In this document: piece by piece, positions 53,879 through 61,315 of the stretch
How positions within the stretch are numbered: position 1 is the stretch's first letter
Layout of the letters: every line of letters starts with the position of its first letter
Source of the DNA: Pseudomonas syringae KCTC 12500
Lineage (GTDB): Bacteria; Pseudomonadota; Gammaproteobacteria; Pseudomonadales; Pseudomonadaceae
NCBI RefSeq assembly: GCF_000507185.2
Contig: NZ_AYTM02000002.1
Coordinates: 2,069,501-2,133,500, forward strand
Direction of reading: 5' to 3'
DNA: 64,000 bases
The notes under the pieces: model-generated
The model's database searches: none
Told to the model about the DNA's origin: nothing
What the model saw: only the letters and a program-made list of their open reading frames with translations
Made by a program: the position numbers and the translations under genes

Positions 53879-55132
53879 ATGAACTCATCGCCAAGGTCCT
53901 CGGCCATTCTGGCCATCCTGTTGACGGTCCTGCTCGCAGGTTGCAGCGCCGCGCCAGGGTCTGCCAGGCCATCTGTTAATGCGACCAGATATGGCGAGGG
54001 CGGTGTTCCTGCCTTTTACACATGGCCGGATAAAGTGCCGCCGACACCGGGCCGACTGCTGCGCTCCGAACCGCTGACGGACAAGCAGAGTCTCGAAAAT
54101 GCCGGACAGAATGTCCGCATCCTGTACACCTCAACAGACGGGCTCAACAATCAGCCAGTCGCAGTGTCAGGTGCTCTGTTCATGCCCAGAGGTAAGTCGC
54201 CAAAGGGCGGATGGCCACTGATGGCGTGGGCGCACGGTACTGTCGGTAGCGCGGACATCTGTGCGCCTTCATTCACAGGGCGCAGTGATCGCGATACGCG
54301 CTACCTGAATGAATGGCTTGGCCGGGGTTATGCGATTGTGGCTACTGACTATGAGGGTTTGGGGACGCCGGGGCTGCATCCGTTCGGGCTGAGCAGTCCG
54401 CTGGCATATGGTGTGCTCGACAGCATTCGCGCCGTTCAAGGTGCTGGGTTCAAGCTGTCTTCGCGGGTGGTTGTGTTTGGGCAGTCCCAGGGTGGCCGTG
54501 CCGCTTTCGCTACGGCCGTGTATCAGAAGACTTACGCGCCCGAATTGAACATTGTCGGTGTGGTCGCGACCGGGACGCCTTATCCGATGGCTCAATTGCA
54601 TGAGAAACATACCGGACCGGATAACTTCCGCGATCAGGTCTCGCCGTCGCTGGCCTACAACCTGTTGCGATTGAGTACCGCCGCGCTGATCAACCCGTTG
54701 CTGCATCCCGCCGATTACCTGAGCGACCGCGCGAAGCCCGCGTTTGAAACCAGCCAGCGTGAATGCCTGCAAGCCATCGAGCGCAAGGTGGTCGCGGATG
54801 GACTGACGTTCAACAACAGTTTCAAACGCTCACCCGAGAAAGCACTGGATCAGGTCAATCGCCATTCGGACTACCCGACGGTAAAGTCGGACATTCCGGT
54901 ATTTATCGGTACCGGGGGCAAGGACGTCATCTCACCTGTTCGCAGCCAGATCGCGCTGGTCAAGGACGCGTGCAGGGCAGGCGACCGCATCGAATGGCAT
55001 TACTACCCGCAACTGGATCACTCCGGCGCAGTGAATGGCTCACTGCCGGACTCGACACGTTTTGTCGAGAAAGCATTTTCGGGGGAGTTTATGACGGGGA
55101 ATTGTGGGGAGACGCAGAGCGTCGCACGATAG
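53879..55132 (+). CDS. Secretory-lipase-family alpha/beta hydrolase lipoprotein
   Basis: A 417-aa exported hydrolase of the fungal-type secretory lipase (LIP) family. The N-terminal signal carries lipobox LAGC (Cys22), so it is probably membrane-anchored. The oxyanion region is MAWAHGTVGS (about 119-128), the nucleophile elbow VVVFGQSQGGRAA has Ser203, and FIGTGGKDVISP (Asp) with YYPQLDHSGAV (His) complete a triad. A lipid ester is the likely substrate. The final codons (GETQSVAR) and stop run into a repeat shared with 55345-55370, so the C-terminus is repeat-encoded. Confidence 0.85.
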   Translation: MNSSPRSSAILAILLTVLLAGCSAAPGSARPSVNATRYGEGGVPAFYTWPDKVPPTPGRLLRSEPLTDKQSLENAGQNVRILYTSTDGLNNQPVAVSGALFMPRGKSPKGGWPLMAWAHGTVGSADICAPSFTGRSDRDTRYLNEWLGRGYAIVATDYEGLGTPGLHPFGLSSPLAYGVLDSIRAVQGAGFKLSSRVVVFGQSQGGRAAFATAVYQKTYAPELNIVGVVATGTPYPMAQLHEKHTGPDNFRDQVSPSLAYNLLRLSTAALINPLLHPADYLSDRAKPAFETSQRECLQAIERKVVADGLTFNNSFKRSPEKALDQVNRHSDYPTVKSDIPVFIGTGGKDVISPVRSQIALVKDACRAGDRIEWHYYPQLDHSGAVNGSLPDSTRFVEKAFSGEFMTGNCGETQSVAR

Positions 55133-55138
55133 TTGAGG

Positions 55139-55174
55139 TTATCGTTCCTCACACCAGAGCGTGAGGAACGATAA
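55139..55174. terminator. Perfect 14-bp inverted repeat after the lipase gene
   Basis: TTATCGTTCCTCAC (55139-55152) and GTGAGGAACGATAA (55161-55174) around an 8-base loop, starting 7 bp after the stop. It is made of two opposed copies of the GTGAGGAACGATA block of the second repeat family and could act as a transcript end. Confidence 0.65.
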
Positions 55175-55218
55175 GTGCCCGCAACATGCTCCGCGCTCAG
55201 CTTTACACACATGTCTTC

Positions 55219-55308
55219 GTGGGAGCGAGCTTGCTCGCGAAGAGGCCGGTGCAGCCCCCGGAAATATGGCGTTTGGACCAACGCCTTCGTGAGCAAGCTC
55301 ACTCCCAC
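55219..55308. repeat. REP pair between lipase and metQ-like genes
   Basis: GTGGGAGCGAGCTTGCTCGC at 55219 and inverted GTGAGCAAGCTCACTCCCAC ending at 55308. The same asymmetric pair (GTGAGCAAGCTCAC on the right arm) occurs after glgP. Another fragment of the TGACGCGGAGCGTC repeat follows at 55345-55370. Confidence 0.9.
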
Positions 55309-55389
55309 CAAGATTTCTGTCCAGCCCCATACAGCATGTAGCTGTGACGCGGAGCGTCGCACGATAGTTGGGAGAGCGAGAATCAGTAA

Positions 55390-56172
55390 TCAGAACGCAG
55401 GCAATACCGCGCCGTCGTACTTCTTGTTGATGAAGTCTTTGACTTCCTGGCTGGTCAACGCTTTCGACAGCTTTTCGATGGCGTCGGTGTGGGCGTTGTC
55501 TTTGCGGGTGACGAGGAAGTTCACGTAAGGCGAATCGGCACCCTCGATGATCAGCGCGTCTTTCTTCGGATTGAGCTTGGCTTCCAGCGCGTAGTTGGTG
55601 TTGATCAGGGCAAGGTCAACCTGCTTCAACGCACGTGGCAGTACAGCTGATTCGAGTTCGCGGAATTTGAATTTCTTCGGGTTGGTTGCGATGTCTTTCG
55701 GCGTGGAAAGGGCGTTGGTTGGATCCTTCAGGGTGATCAGGCCACCTTTTTGCAACAGCAGCAGTGCGCGGCCTGCGTTGCTGCCTTCGTTTGGAATAGC
55801 GATGGTTGCGCCTTCAGGCAGATCCGCCAGTGTCTTGTACTTGCTGGAGTAGCCACCGAACGGTTCCACGTGTACGCCCACGCCAGTCACCAGGTTGTCG
55901 CCCTTGGCTTTGTTGAAGCCATCCAGGTAAGGCTTGGTCTGGAAGTAGTTGGCGTCCAGACGCTTCTCGTTCAGTTGCACGTTCGGCTGTACGTAGTCAG
56001 TGAAGACCTTGATTTCCAGGTCCACACCTTCCTTGGCCAGGGTCGGCTTGATCAGCTCAAGGATTTCCGCGTGCGGTACGGGCGTCGCGCCGACTACCAG
56101 CTTTTCACCTGCGTGAGCCAGGCCAATCGAGAACACAGCCGCCAGAGCGGTCAGCAAAAACGTCTTTTTCAT
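55390..56172 (-). CDS. Orphan MetQ/NlpA-type binding protein
   Basis: A 260-aa periplasmic binding protein, clearly MetQ-like: VGATPVPHAEILELIKP (about 28-44), FTDYVQPNVQLNEKRLDANYFQTKPYLD (quoted in part: LNEKRLDANYFQTKPYLD, about 68-85) and PNEGSNAGRALLLLQKGGLI (about 129-148). The signal peptide ends LAHA; no lipobox. No metN or metI is next to it, so it must share another importer, perhaps the MetNI at 33-35 kb, about 20 kb away. The upstream gene on the same strand is an SfnR-like activator, pointing to sulfur control. The 200-bp upstream region is AT-rich. Confidence 0.88.
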   Translation of the reverse strand: MKKTFLLTALAAVFSIGLAHAGEKLVVGATPVPHAEILELIKPTLAKEGVDLEIKVFTDYVQPNVQLNEKRLDANYFQTKPYLDGFNKAKGDNLVTGVGVHVEPFGGYSSKYKTLADLPEGATIAIPNEGSNAGRALLLLQKGGLITLKDPTNALSTPKDIATNPKKFKFRELESAVLPRALKQVDLALINTNYALEAKLNPKKDALIIEGADSPYVNFLVTRKDNAHTDAIEKLSKALTSQEVKDFINKKYDGAVLPAF

Positions 56173-56375
56173 GCAATGTCCTTAACGAAAATCCGAGAGT
56201 GTCATCCAGAAATGACACCTTATTATTCAATGGTTTGCCACAGGTGTCTGAACCCTGCGACATCATGCTGACATTACCGATGTTTTATATTCCGATAAAA
56301 TACTTTTTAATCGAGTGCTTATGCTTTTTTGTATCAGGATCTACTTTACCTCATCAAGACCACGCTGGCTCACGC

Positions 56376-57326
56376 TCAAGCGGGACGCCGCGCCAGCTCC
56401 GAGGTGACTGCTTCAAGCAATTGCCTGAGCGCGGAAAGCTGCCTGCGATCACCACCATCGAGCAATAGCTGCGTCTGGCGCTCGATCAGCGTCAACGGAT
56501 CGGCGATGTCCGGCAGATTGATATCGTGTGCGCGAATTTCATCACCGCTGCTGACCAACAAGGCAAAGTGAATGACGTTCTCCAGCTCACGGGTATTACC
56601 GGGCCAGCTGTGAGCCTCCAGCGTGCGCTGCGCATCCTCACTGATCAGTTGCACCGGCAGGTTCAGACGCTGGCTGTAGATCCCCACAAAATATTCGGCC
56701 AACGGCAGGATATTGCCCGGCTGCTCGCGCAAAGCAGGCAGATCAAGGCGGCCCTCGCTCAGGTAATGATAAAGACGCTCGTGGAATTTCCCGGCGGCCA
56801 CGGCCTGGGCCAGATCGATACTGGTGGCGGCGACCAGACGCACATCGACCGGGCTCGGCTGCTGGGCGCCCACTCGCGTGACTTCGTGATTTTCAAGGGC
56901 CGCGAGCAGCTTGACCTGGATCGGCAACGGCAGGTCGCCGATCTCGTCCAGGTACAAGGTGCCGCCATTGGCTGAACCGAACCAGCCTGCGCGACTGCTG
57001 ACCGTCCCACTGTGAGCTCCGGCGGCGTAGCCGAATAATTCGGCGTCGGCATAGGTCGGACTGATGGCACCGCAGTTGACTGAAACGAACAAGCCCGAAC
57101 GATCGCTGCCGCGATGAATATGCCGCGCCAGCAATTCCTTGCCGGTCCCGGACTCGCCACGGATCAGTACCGGTAAAGAACGGGGAGCCAGTTGCTCCAT
57201 TTCTTCACGCAACCGGCGCGAGCGTGGATCGATAAACACCAGCGCCTTGGCGCGAATGCTCAGTGGGCTTTTTTCCGCATCGGGAAAGGTCAGCAGCGGC
57301 TGACCGAAGTTTTCGTGAAGGCTCAT
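56376..57326 (-). CDS. Sigma54-interacting AAA+ regulator, SfnR-like, without a visible HTH
   Basis: A 316-aa bacterial enhancer-binding-protein ATPase. Walker A GESGTGKE (57-64), Walker B GGTLYLDEIGD (121-131) and the sensor region SWPGNTRELENV are intact. There is no N-terminal receiver or GAF domain. Two features are odd. The sigma54-contact loop reads GAHSGT (103-108) instead of GAFTGA. After the AAA+ core the protein ends at LLEAVTSELARRPA without the Fis-type HTH that normally binds enhancers. The stop codon is clear. It may have lost autonomous function, or act in a mixed hexamer or from solution. SfnR identity is inferred from overall sequence and neighbouring sulfur genes. Confidence 0.85.
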   Translation of the reverse strand: MSLHENFGQPLLTFPDAEKSPLSIRAKALVFIDPRSRRLREEMEQLAPRSLPVLIRGESGTGKELLARHIHRGSDRSGLFVSVNCGAISPTYADAELFGYAAGAHSGTVSSRAGWFGSANGGTLYLDEIGDLPLPIQVKLLAALENHEVTRVGAQQPSPVDVRLVAATSIDLAQAVAAGKFHERLYHYLSEGRLDLPALREQPGNILPLAEYFVGIYSQRLNLPVQLISEDAQRTLEAHSWPGNTRELENVIHFALLVSSGDEIRAHDINLPDIADPLTLIERQTQLLLDGGDRRQLSALRQLLEAVTSELARRPA

Positions 57327-57409
57327 GACACACTCCCGCCTGAGCCCTTGCGGTGGCTCAAGCGTTTAAAAAGACGGGACCCGGTGAGTCCGATAAACAA
57401 GCTGCCCGG

Positions 57410-57991
57410 TCATGCACGACGACGCGCGTGTTGCTCCAGACGGTTTTGCAGGCGATACAGGTAGGCGAAACCCTGCTCCCAGCGTTGATGGCCGGACTTG
57501 ACGTTGATATGCCCGGCCTGACTCAGAAAGCCTAGCTCGGCACCCCAGTGACGCGCCATCTCCATGGCACGCTGGGAGCTGACCGCAGGGTCGTTGTCAG
57601 AGCTGACGATCTGCGTCGGAAACGGCAACAGATCAGTAGGGATCGGTGCGAAATTACGCAACGCAGGCGGGCAATTCGGACGATCGACGTCGGCCGGTGC
57701 CACCAGCAGTGCGCCCTGCACCTGACGCAAGGTTTCCAGCGGCGCGAGTCGGGCCCAGTGCGCGACGGTGACGCAACCCAGGCTGTGCGCGATCAGGATC
57801 ACTGGCGTGTCGTGCGCGGCGATCGTGCGTTGCAACTCACCCACCCAGTCTTCACGACGTGGCTTGAGCCAGTCGGCCTGCTCCACCCGCGTGCTGTTGG
57901 GCAGACTGTTCTGCCAGTGGGTCTGCCAATGATCATCAGGAGACCCTTGCCAGCCTGGCACGATCAGATACCGGATCGACTCGTTATGCAT
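57410..57991 (-). CDS. RBBP9/YdeN-type alpha/beta hydrolase
   Basis: A 193-aa small serine hydrolase. It begins YLIVPGWQGSPDDHWQTHW (about 8-26), the RBBP9 signature. IAHSLGCVTVAHW (about 67-79) carries the nucleophile serine, VSSDNDPAVS the acidic residue and SQAGHINVKSGHQRWEQG the catalytic histidine. The natural substrate is unknown. It is the first gene of a possible three-gene set with the regulator and orphan MetQ, with gaps of 83 and 203 bp. Confidence 0.88.
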   Translation of the reverse strand: MHNESIRYLIVPGWQGSPDDHWQTHWQNSLPNSTRVEQADWLKPRREDWVGELQRTIAAHDTPVILIAHSLGCVTVAHWARLAPLETLRQVQGALLVAPADVDRPNCPPALRNFAPIPTDLLPFPTQIVSSDNDPAVSSQRAMEMARHWGAELGFLSQAGHINVKSGHQRWEQGFAYLYRLQNRLEQHARRRA

Positions 57992-58105
57992 GGATTCGCC
58001 TCCTGCATGTATGCGTTCATGAGACGAGTATAGGGATGGAAGGTATATTCGCTAAGGAATAAGAAGCTATTTGTTAATTCCCAAAACGAATATCAGCTGA
58101 CAGGC

Positions 58106-58144
58106 AAAAAAAGAGGCCACTCCCTGCCTTCGAGGAACGGCCTC
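58106..58144 (-). terminator. Rho-independent terminator of the ACS-type MFS gene
   Basis: On the minus strand GAGGCC...GGCCTC arms (58144-58139 with 58118-58113) with a partly paired interior are followed by TTTTTTT (58112-58106), about 60 bp after the MFS stop. Confidence 0.85.
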
Positions 58145-58204
58145 CAATAAAAATCACTTTCAGGGCAAAGACTATCCACACTTCGTTACAGGATTACGAC
58201 GGCC

Positions 58205-59515
58205 TCAGGTTGCAGGCACAGTACGCGGCCCCCGCTCGCCCGCAGCCAGCGGTAATGGTTCGTCGTGCTGCGGGACTTCACGGGCAACGTTCCAGACCAC
58301 GATTGCAGCGACAATGTCGAAGATCGCCAGCACCACGAATAGCGGGCTGTAGCCGATTTTGGTGACCAGCACGCCGAATACCATGGTGAACGCCGCCGCC
58401 CCGAAAAAGCCGAACATTCCGCCCATCCCGGTCGCTGTTGCAACCTCGTTTTTACCGAATGAATCCGAGGTGATCGAATACAGCGCGCCCGACAGGGTCT
58501 GGTGGGCAAAGCCGCCGATGCACAGCAAGGCGATGGCGGTGTAGGGACTCTCGACCAGCCCGATGCACGCTGGCCCGATCATGCAGGAGCAGCCGAACAG
58601 CATGACCATCTTGCGCGAAGTGAACAGCGACACCTTGCAGTACTTGTGGAACAACGGACTGAGGTAGCCGCCGAGTACGCAGCCGATGTCAGCCGCCAGA
58701 AACGGCAGCCAGGCGAACATCGCGACTTCCTTGATATTCATGTGACGCTCGGTCATCAGGTACAGCGGGATCCACGCATTGAAGGTCTGCCAGGCAGGCT
58801 CGGAGAGGATCCGCGCCGAGGCAATTGCGTAGAAATTACGGTTTTTGAACAGTCGCTTCCAGCTGCCTTTCTGGGCAGGTGCATCCTTCAGACGCGCTTC
58901 CTGGCCGCTGAGGATGTAGTCACGTTCGGCATCGCCAAGACGTTTCTGATCGCGCGGGTGCTTGTACAGCAGCAGCCACAGGCCGCTCCACACAATGCCA
59001 AGACCGCCGACAATCAGGAACGCCAGCTCCCAGCCACTCTGCAGAATGGCCCAGACCACCAGCGGCGGCGCAAGCAATGCGCCAAACGACGAGCCGATGT
59101 TGAACCAGCCGATGGCCACCGAGCGCTCTTTGGCCGGAAACCATTCGGTGGTCGCCTTGACGCCTGCCGGCAGCCCTGCTGCTTCGGTCAGGCCGAGCAT
59201 GCCGCGGAAGATCGCCAGACTCTGCCAACCGGTTGCAAATGCGGCGGCAGCGCAGGCGCCAGACCAGGCGATGGCGAAAATCGCAAAGCCCATCTTGGTG
59301 CCGATCGCGTCGATGATATAGCCCGCCACGGGCTGCATGATGGCGTAGCACAATTGCCAGGCAACAACGATGTGCGCGTACTGCTCGGTGGAAATGCTCA
59401 GTTCGCTCATGAGCGTCGGTGCTGCGACGGACAGCGTGTTGCGTGCCAGGTAGTTGACGACCAGGCCGGCCGTTACCAGCCCCACCATCCACCACCGAAT
59501 GCCTTTTATCTTCAT
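58205..59515 (-). CDS. MFS transporter, anion:cation symporter (hexuronate/aldarate) type
   Basis: A 436-aa transporter of the ACS family (ExuT/GudP-like) that imports sugar acids by proton symport. It starts MKIKGIRWWMVGLVTAGLVVNYLARNTL and shows the family motifs LGLTEAAGLPAGVKATTEWFP (quoted in part: LTEAAGLPAGVKATTEWFP, about 108-126) and ERSVAIGWFNIGSSFGA (about 130-146), with 12 hydrophobic helices. GGGTGAAGAG precedes the ATG. The exact sugar acid is uncertain. A TTGT...ACAA-type operator lies about 250 bp upstream. Confidence 0.87.
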   Translation of the reverse strand: MKIKGIRWWMVGLVTAGLVVNYLARNTLSVAAPTLMSELSISTEQYAHIVVAWQLCYAIMQPVAGYIIDAIGTKMGFAIFAIAWSGACAAAAFATGWQSLAIFRGMLGLTEAAGLPAGVKATTEWFPAKERSVAIGWFNIGSSFGALLAPPLVVWAILQSGWELAFLIVGGLGIVWSGLWLLLYKHPRDQKRLGDAERDYILSGQEARLKDAPAQKGSWKRLFKNRNFYAIASARILSEPAWQTFNAWIPLYLMTERHMNIKEVAMFAWLPFLAADIGCVLGGYLSPLFHKYCKVSLFTSRKMVMLFGCSCMIGPACIGLVESPYTAIALLCIGGFAHQTLSGALYSITSDSFGKNEVATATGMGGMFGFFGAAAFTMVFGVLVTKIGYSPLFVVLAIFDIVAAIVVWNVAREVPQHDEPLPLAAGERGPRTVPAT

Positions 59516-60126
59516 CTCTTCACCCTGTTTATTTTTAGATTGGCGATGAGCGTCCCGCGGCCAAGGCCGTGAGGCGGCTGGTTTTATGTAACTTCAGATT
59601 ACGGTTTCTTCAGAAGACTTTTAGGCGCTTTCTGCCGACGATCATGCGTAAAAACAGATTTTTCGCACGAGGAGCACGCGTTTATGGCCTGAGAATTCAG
59701 ACTGATCATGAGGTTGTTACTCTTTGAATTATTTTTGTGGTTGTAATTTTTTTCAAGTCTCATGTTGTCGTACAACATGATGCACTTATAGTCATTTGCC
59801 ATTCCAGTGTCAAATGACAGAAACGCTCTGACCTGCATCAGGGATGGGCTAGCGAGGCGTCGGGAAAGGGAGGCGCGCTTTAGCGTTATACGATGACTGC
59901 ATAATCGGCGCCTGCTCATAGCTCGTTTCGGCCTATAGAGCGTCGCTCAGTGGTGACAGCGCGGACTATTTTCTGCCTGACGGCAAGAAACGCGTCATGA
60001 CACTTGCACAACTGTCATAAATGCTCTCATTCTTGAAGGCGGCGTCAGGCAAGGGAGTTGCTCGGTGAGACCTTATCGGCACGGGCCTGACGGTGACGTC
60101 ACCCCATGTCAGGAAGAGGCGTGTGC
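59516..60126. other. Intergenic region between the MFS and AraC genes
   Basis: About 610 bp, AT-rich in its first half, without a credible gene; a 106-codon minus-strand frame (59599-59919) has unlikely composition. It contains the ATGTTGT-N3-ACAACAT dyad annotated separately and, near 60000-60030, a TTGCAC with CATAAA downstream that could be a promoter for the AraC gene. Confidence 0.5.
59762..59778. promoter_or_regulatory. Putative GntR(FadR/FCD)-type operator
   Basis: ATGTTGTCGTACAACAT has exact 7-bp inverted half-sites ATGTTGT and ACAACAT around three bases. TTGT-N-ACAA-like dyads are bound by FCD-type GntR repressors that control sugar-acid genes. It lies 247 bp upstream of the ACS-type MFS start; no GntR gene is in this part of the window. 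Confidence 0.5.
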
Positions 60127-61119
60127 ATGCCTGAGCCAAGCAGTCTCGCCAGCTGGACCCCCGCTCTGCGCAAGCAGCTCACGGCCTTGGGCATGGACAG
60201 CGATGCGTTGTGCCAGAGCGCGGGCATTGACCTGAACAGGCTGAGTGAGGCCAATGCGCAATTCTCGCCGGATGTCACCGCCACGCTCTGGCAACGCGCA
60301 GTTCAGGCCAGCCTTGATCCGGCTCTGGGTCTACGTGTTTCACGTTTTGTCAGCCCGACGGCGTTTCATGCGCTGGGCTACACACTGGTGGCCAGCGGCT
60401 CGCTGCGTGAGGTATTCGAGCGCATCGTACGTTACCGCTCGATGGCCGAGGACTCTCTAGAGCTGGACTTCAGAACAGTCGGCGAGCGTTATGAATTCCG
60501 CTTCGGCACACCATCCTCCTGCCAGTCACCGGTCCATGAGCTGCTCGATGCATTTGCCGCGATTTACGTACGCACCTGCCGCAATCGGCTCGGCCGGGGC
60601 TATGCGCCGCTTGCCGTGCACCTGCAACGTCCCGCGCCCGAGGACCCGCGGCCCTGGCACGACCTGTTTCGTTCACCGGTCATGTTTGCGGCGCAGGAGA
60701 ACTTGCTGGAGTTTGACGGTGATCAATTCGACAGCCACCTGGATGACGGCCCTGTACAGCTGAACGGTCAGGAATCCCAAGGGGATCCGCTACCGTCACT
60801 GATCTGGGAGCAGCGCGTACGCTCGGCCATCGAGACCCTGCTGCCGGACGGCGAGCCCACTGTCAGAAGCATTGCCGAAGCCCTGCACCTGAGCCCGCGC
60901 AGCCTGCAGCGCCATCTGGCCGACGAGGGCTGCTGCTATGACCTGCTGCTCAATCAATGCCGCCAGAACCTGGCGCTTTTGCACATGAACGATCAGCAAA
61001 GCTCGCTGAACGAAATCGCCTACCTGTTAGGTTTTTCCGACACCGACTGCCTGAGCCGCGCCTTCAAACGCTGGACCGGGCTGACACCGGAACAATACCG
61101 CAGCGCCGTGGTGCGTTGA
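60127..61119 (+). CDS. AraC family transcriptional regulator
   Basis: A 330-aa regulator. I choose the ATG at 60127 (MPEPSSLASW) because AGGAAGAGG lies eight bases upstream; an in-frame ATG seven codons earlier is weaker. The N-terminal ~200 residues match the AraC arabinose-binding-type sensor domain found in OruR/ArgR-like regulators (FVSPTAFHALGYTLVASGSL; FERIVRYRSMAEDSLEL). The C-terminal double HTH covers about 240-330 (SIAEALHLSPRSLQRHLADEG; LNEIAYLLGFSDTDCLSRAF then KRWTGLTPEQYR). The effector and targets are unknown. It is divergent from the ACS-type transporter, which it might control. Confidence 0.9.
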   Translation: MPEPSSLASWTPALRKQLTALGMDSDALCQSAGIDLNRLSEANAQFSPDVTATLWQRAVQASLDPALGLRVSRFVSPTAFHALGYTLVASGSLREVFERIVRYRSMAEDSLELDFRTVGERYEFRFGTPSSCQSPVHELLDAFAAIYVRTCRNRLGRGYAPLAVHLQRPAPEDPRPWHDLFRSPVMFAAQENLLEFDGDQFDSHLDDGPVQLNGQESQGDPLPSLIWEQRVRSAIETLLPDGEPTVRSIAEALHLSPRSLQRHLADEGCCYDLLLNQCRQNLALLHMNDQQSSLNEIAYLLGFSDTDCLSRAFKRWTGLTPEQYRSAVVR

Positions 61120-61182
61120 TGGAGGGCATGCCATCGTGCCCATGCTCCGCGTCCACTCTTGATTAAGCGGCTCAGCGCAGAT

Positions 61183-61240
61183 GTGTGACGCGGAGCGTCA
61201 CGAAGGGCATTCCCACGCTGAGCGTGAGGAACGATAGTTG
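61183..61240. repeat. Intergenic repeat, TGACGC-GGA-GCGTCA family
   Basis: Reads TGACGCGGAGCGTCACGAAG ... CCCACGCTGAGCGTGAGGAACGATA on the plus strand, i.e. the same two blocks as at 45 kb and 55 kb. It sits between the convergent AraC and ubiI-like genes. Nothing else is seen between 61120 and 61315. Confidence 0.8.
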
Positions 61241-61315
61241 TCTGGGGGATCGCGAGCGTAACGGTCCCGCAAGAACACCGTCGCGCCTGGGCTCCGCGTA
61301 GGTATGTCTTGGCTT

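Noticed and set aside
59599..59919. 106-codon minus-strand frame in the MFS-AraC gap
   Set aside because: Unlikely amino-acid composition, no ribosome site, AT-rich regulatory DNA; taken as non-coding.
60000..60040. Second possible Pho box (CTGTCAT ... CTCTCAT) upstream of the AraC gene
   Set aside because: The half-sites are 12 bp apart, not 11, and the second is imperfect.
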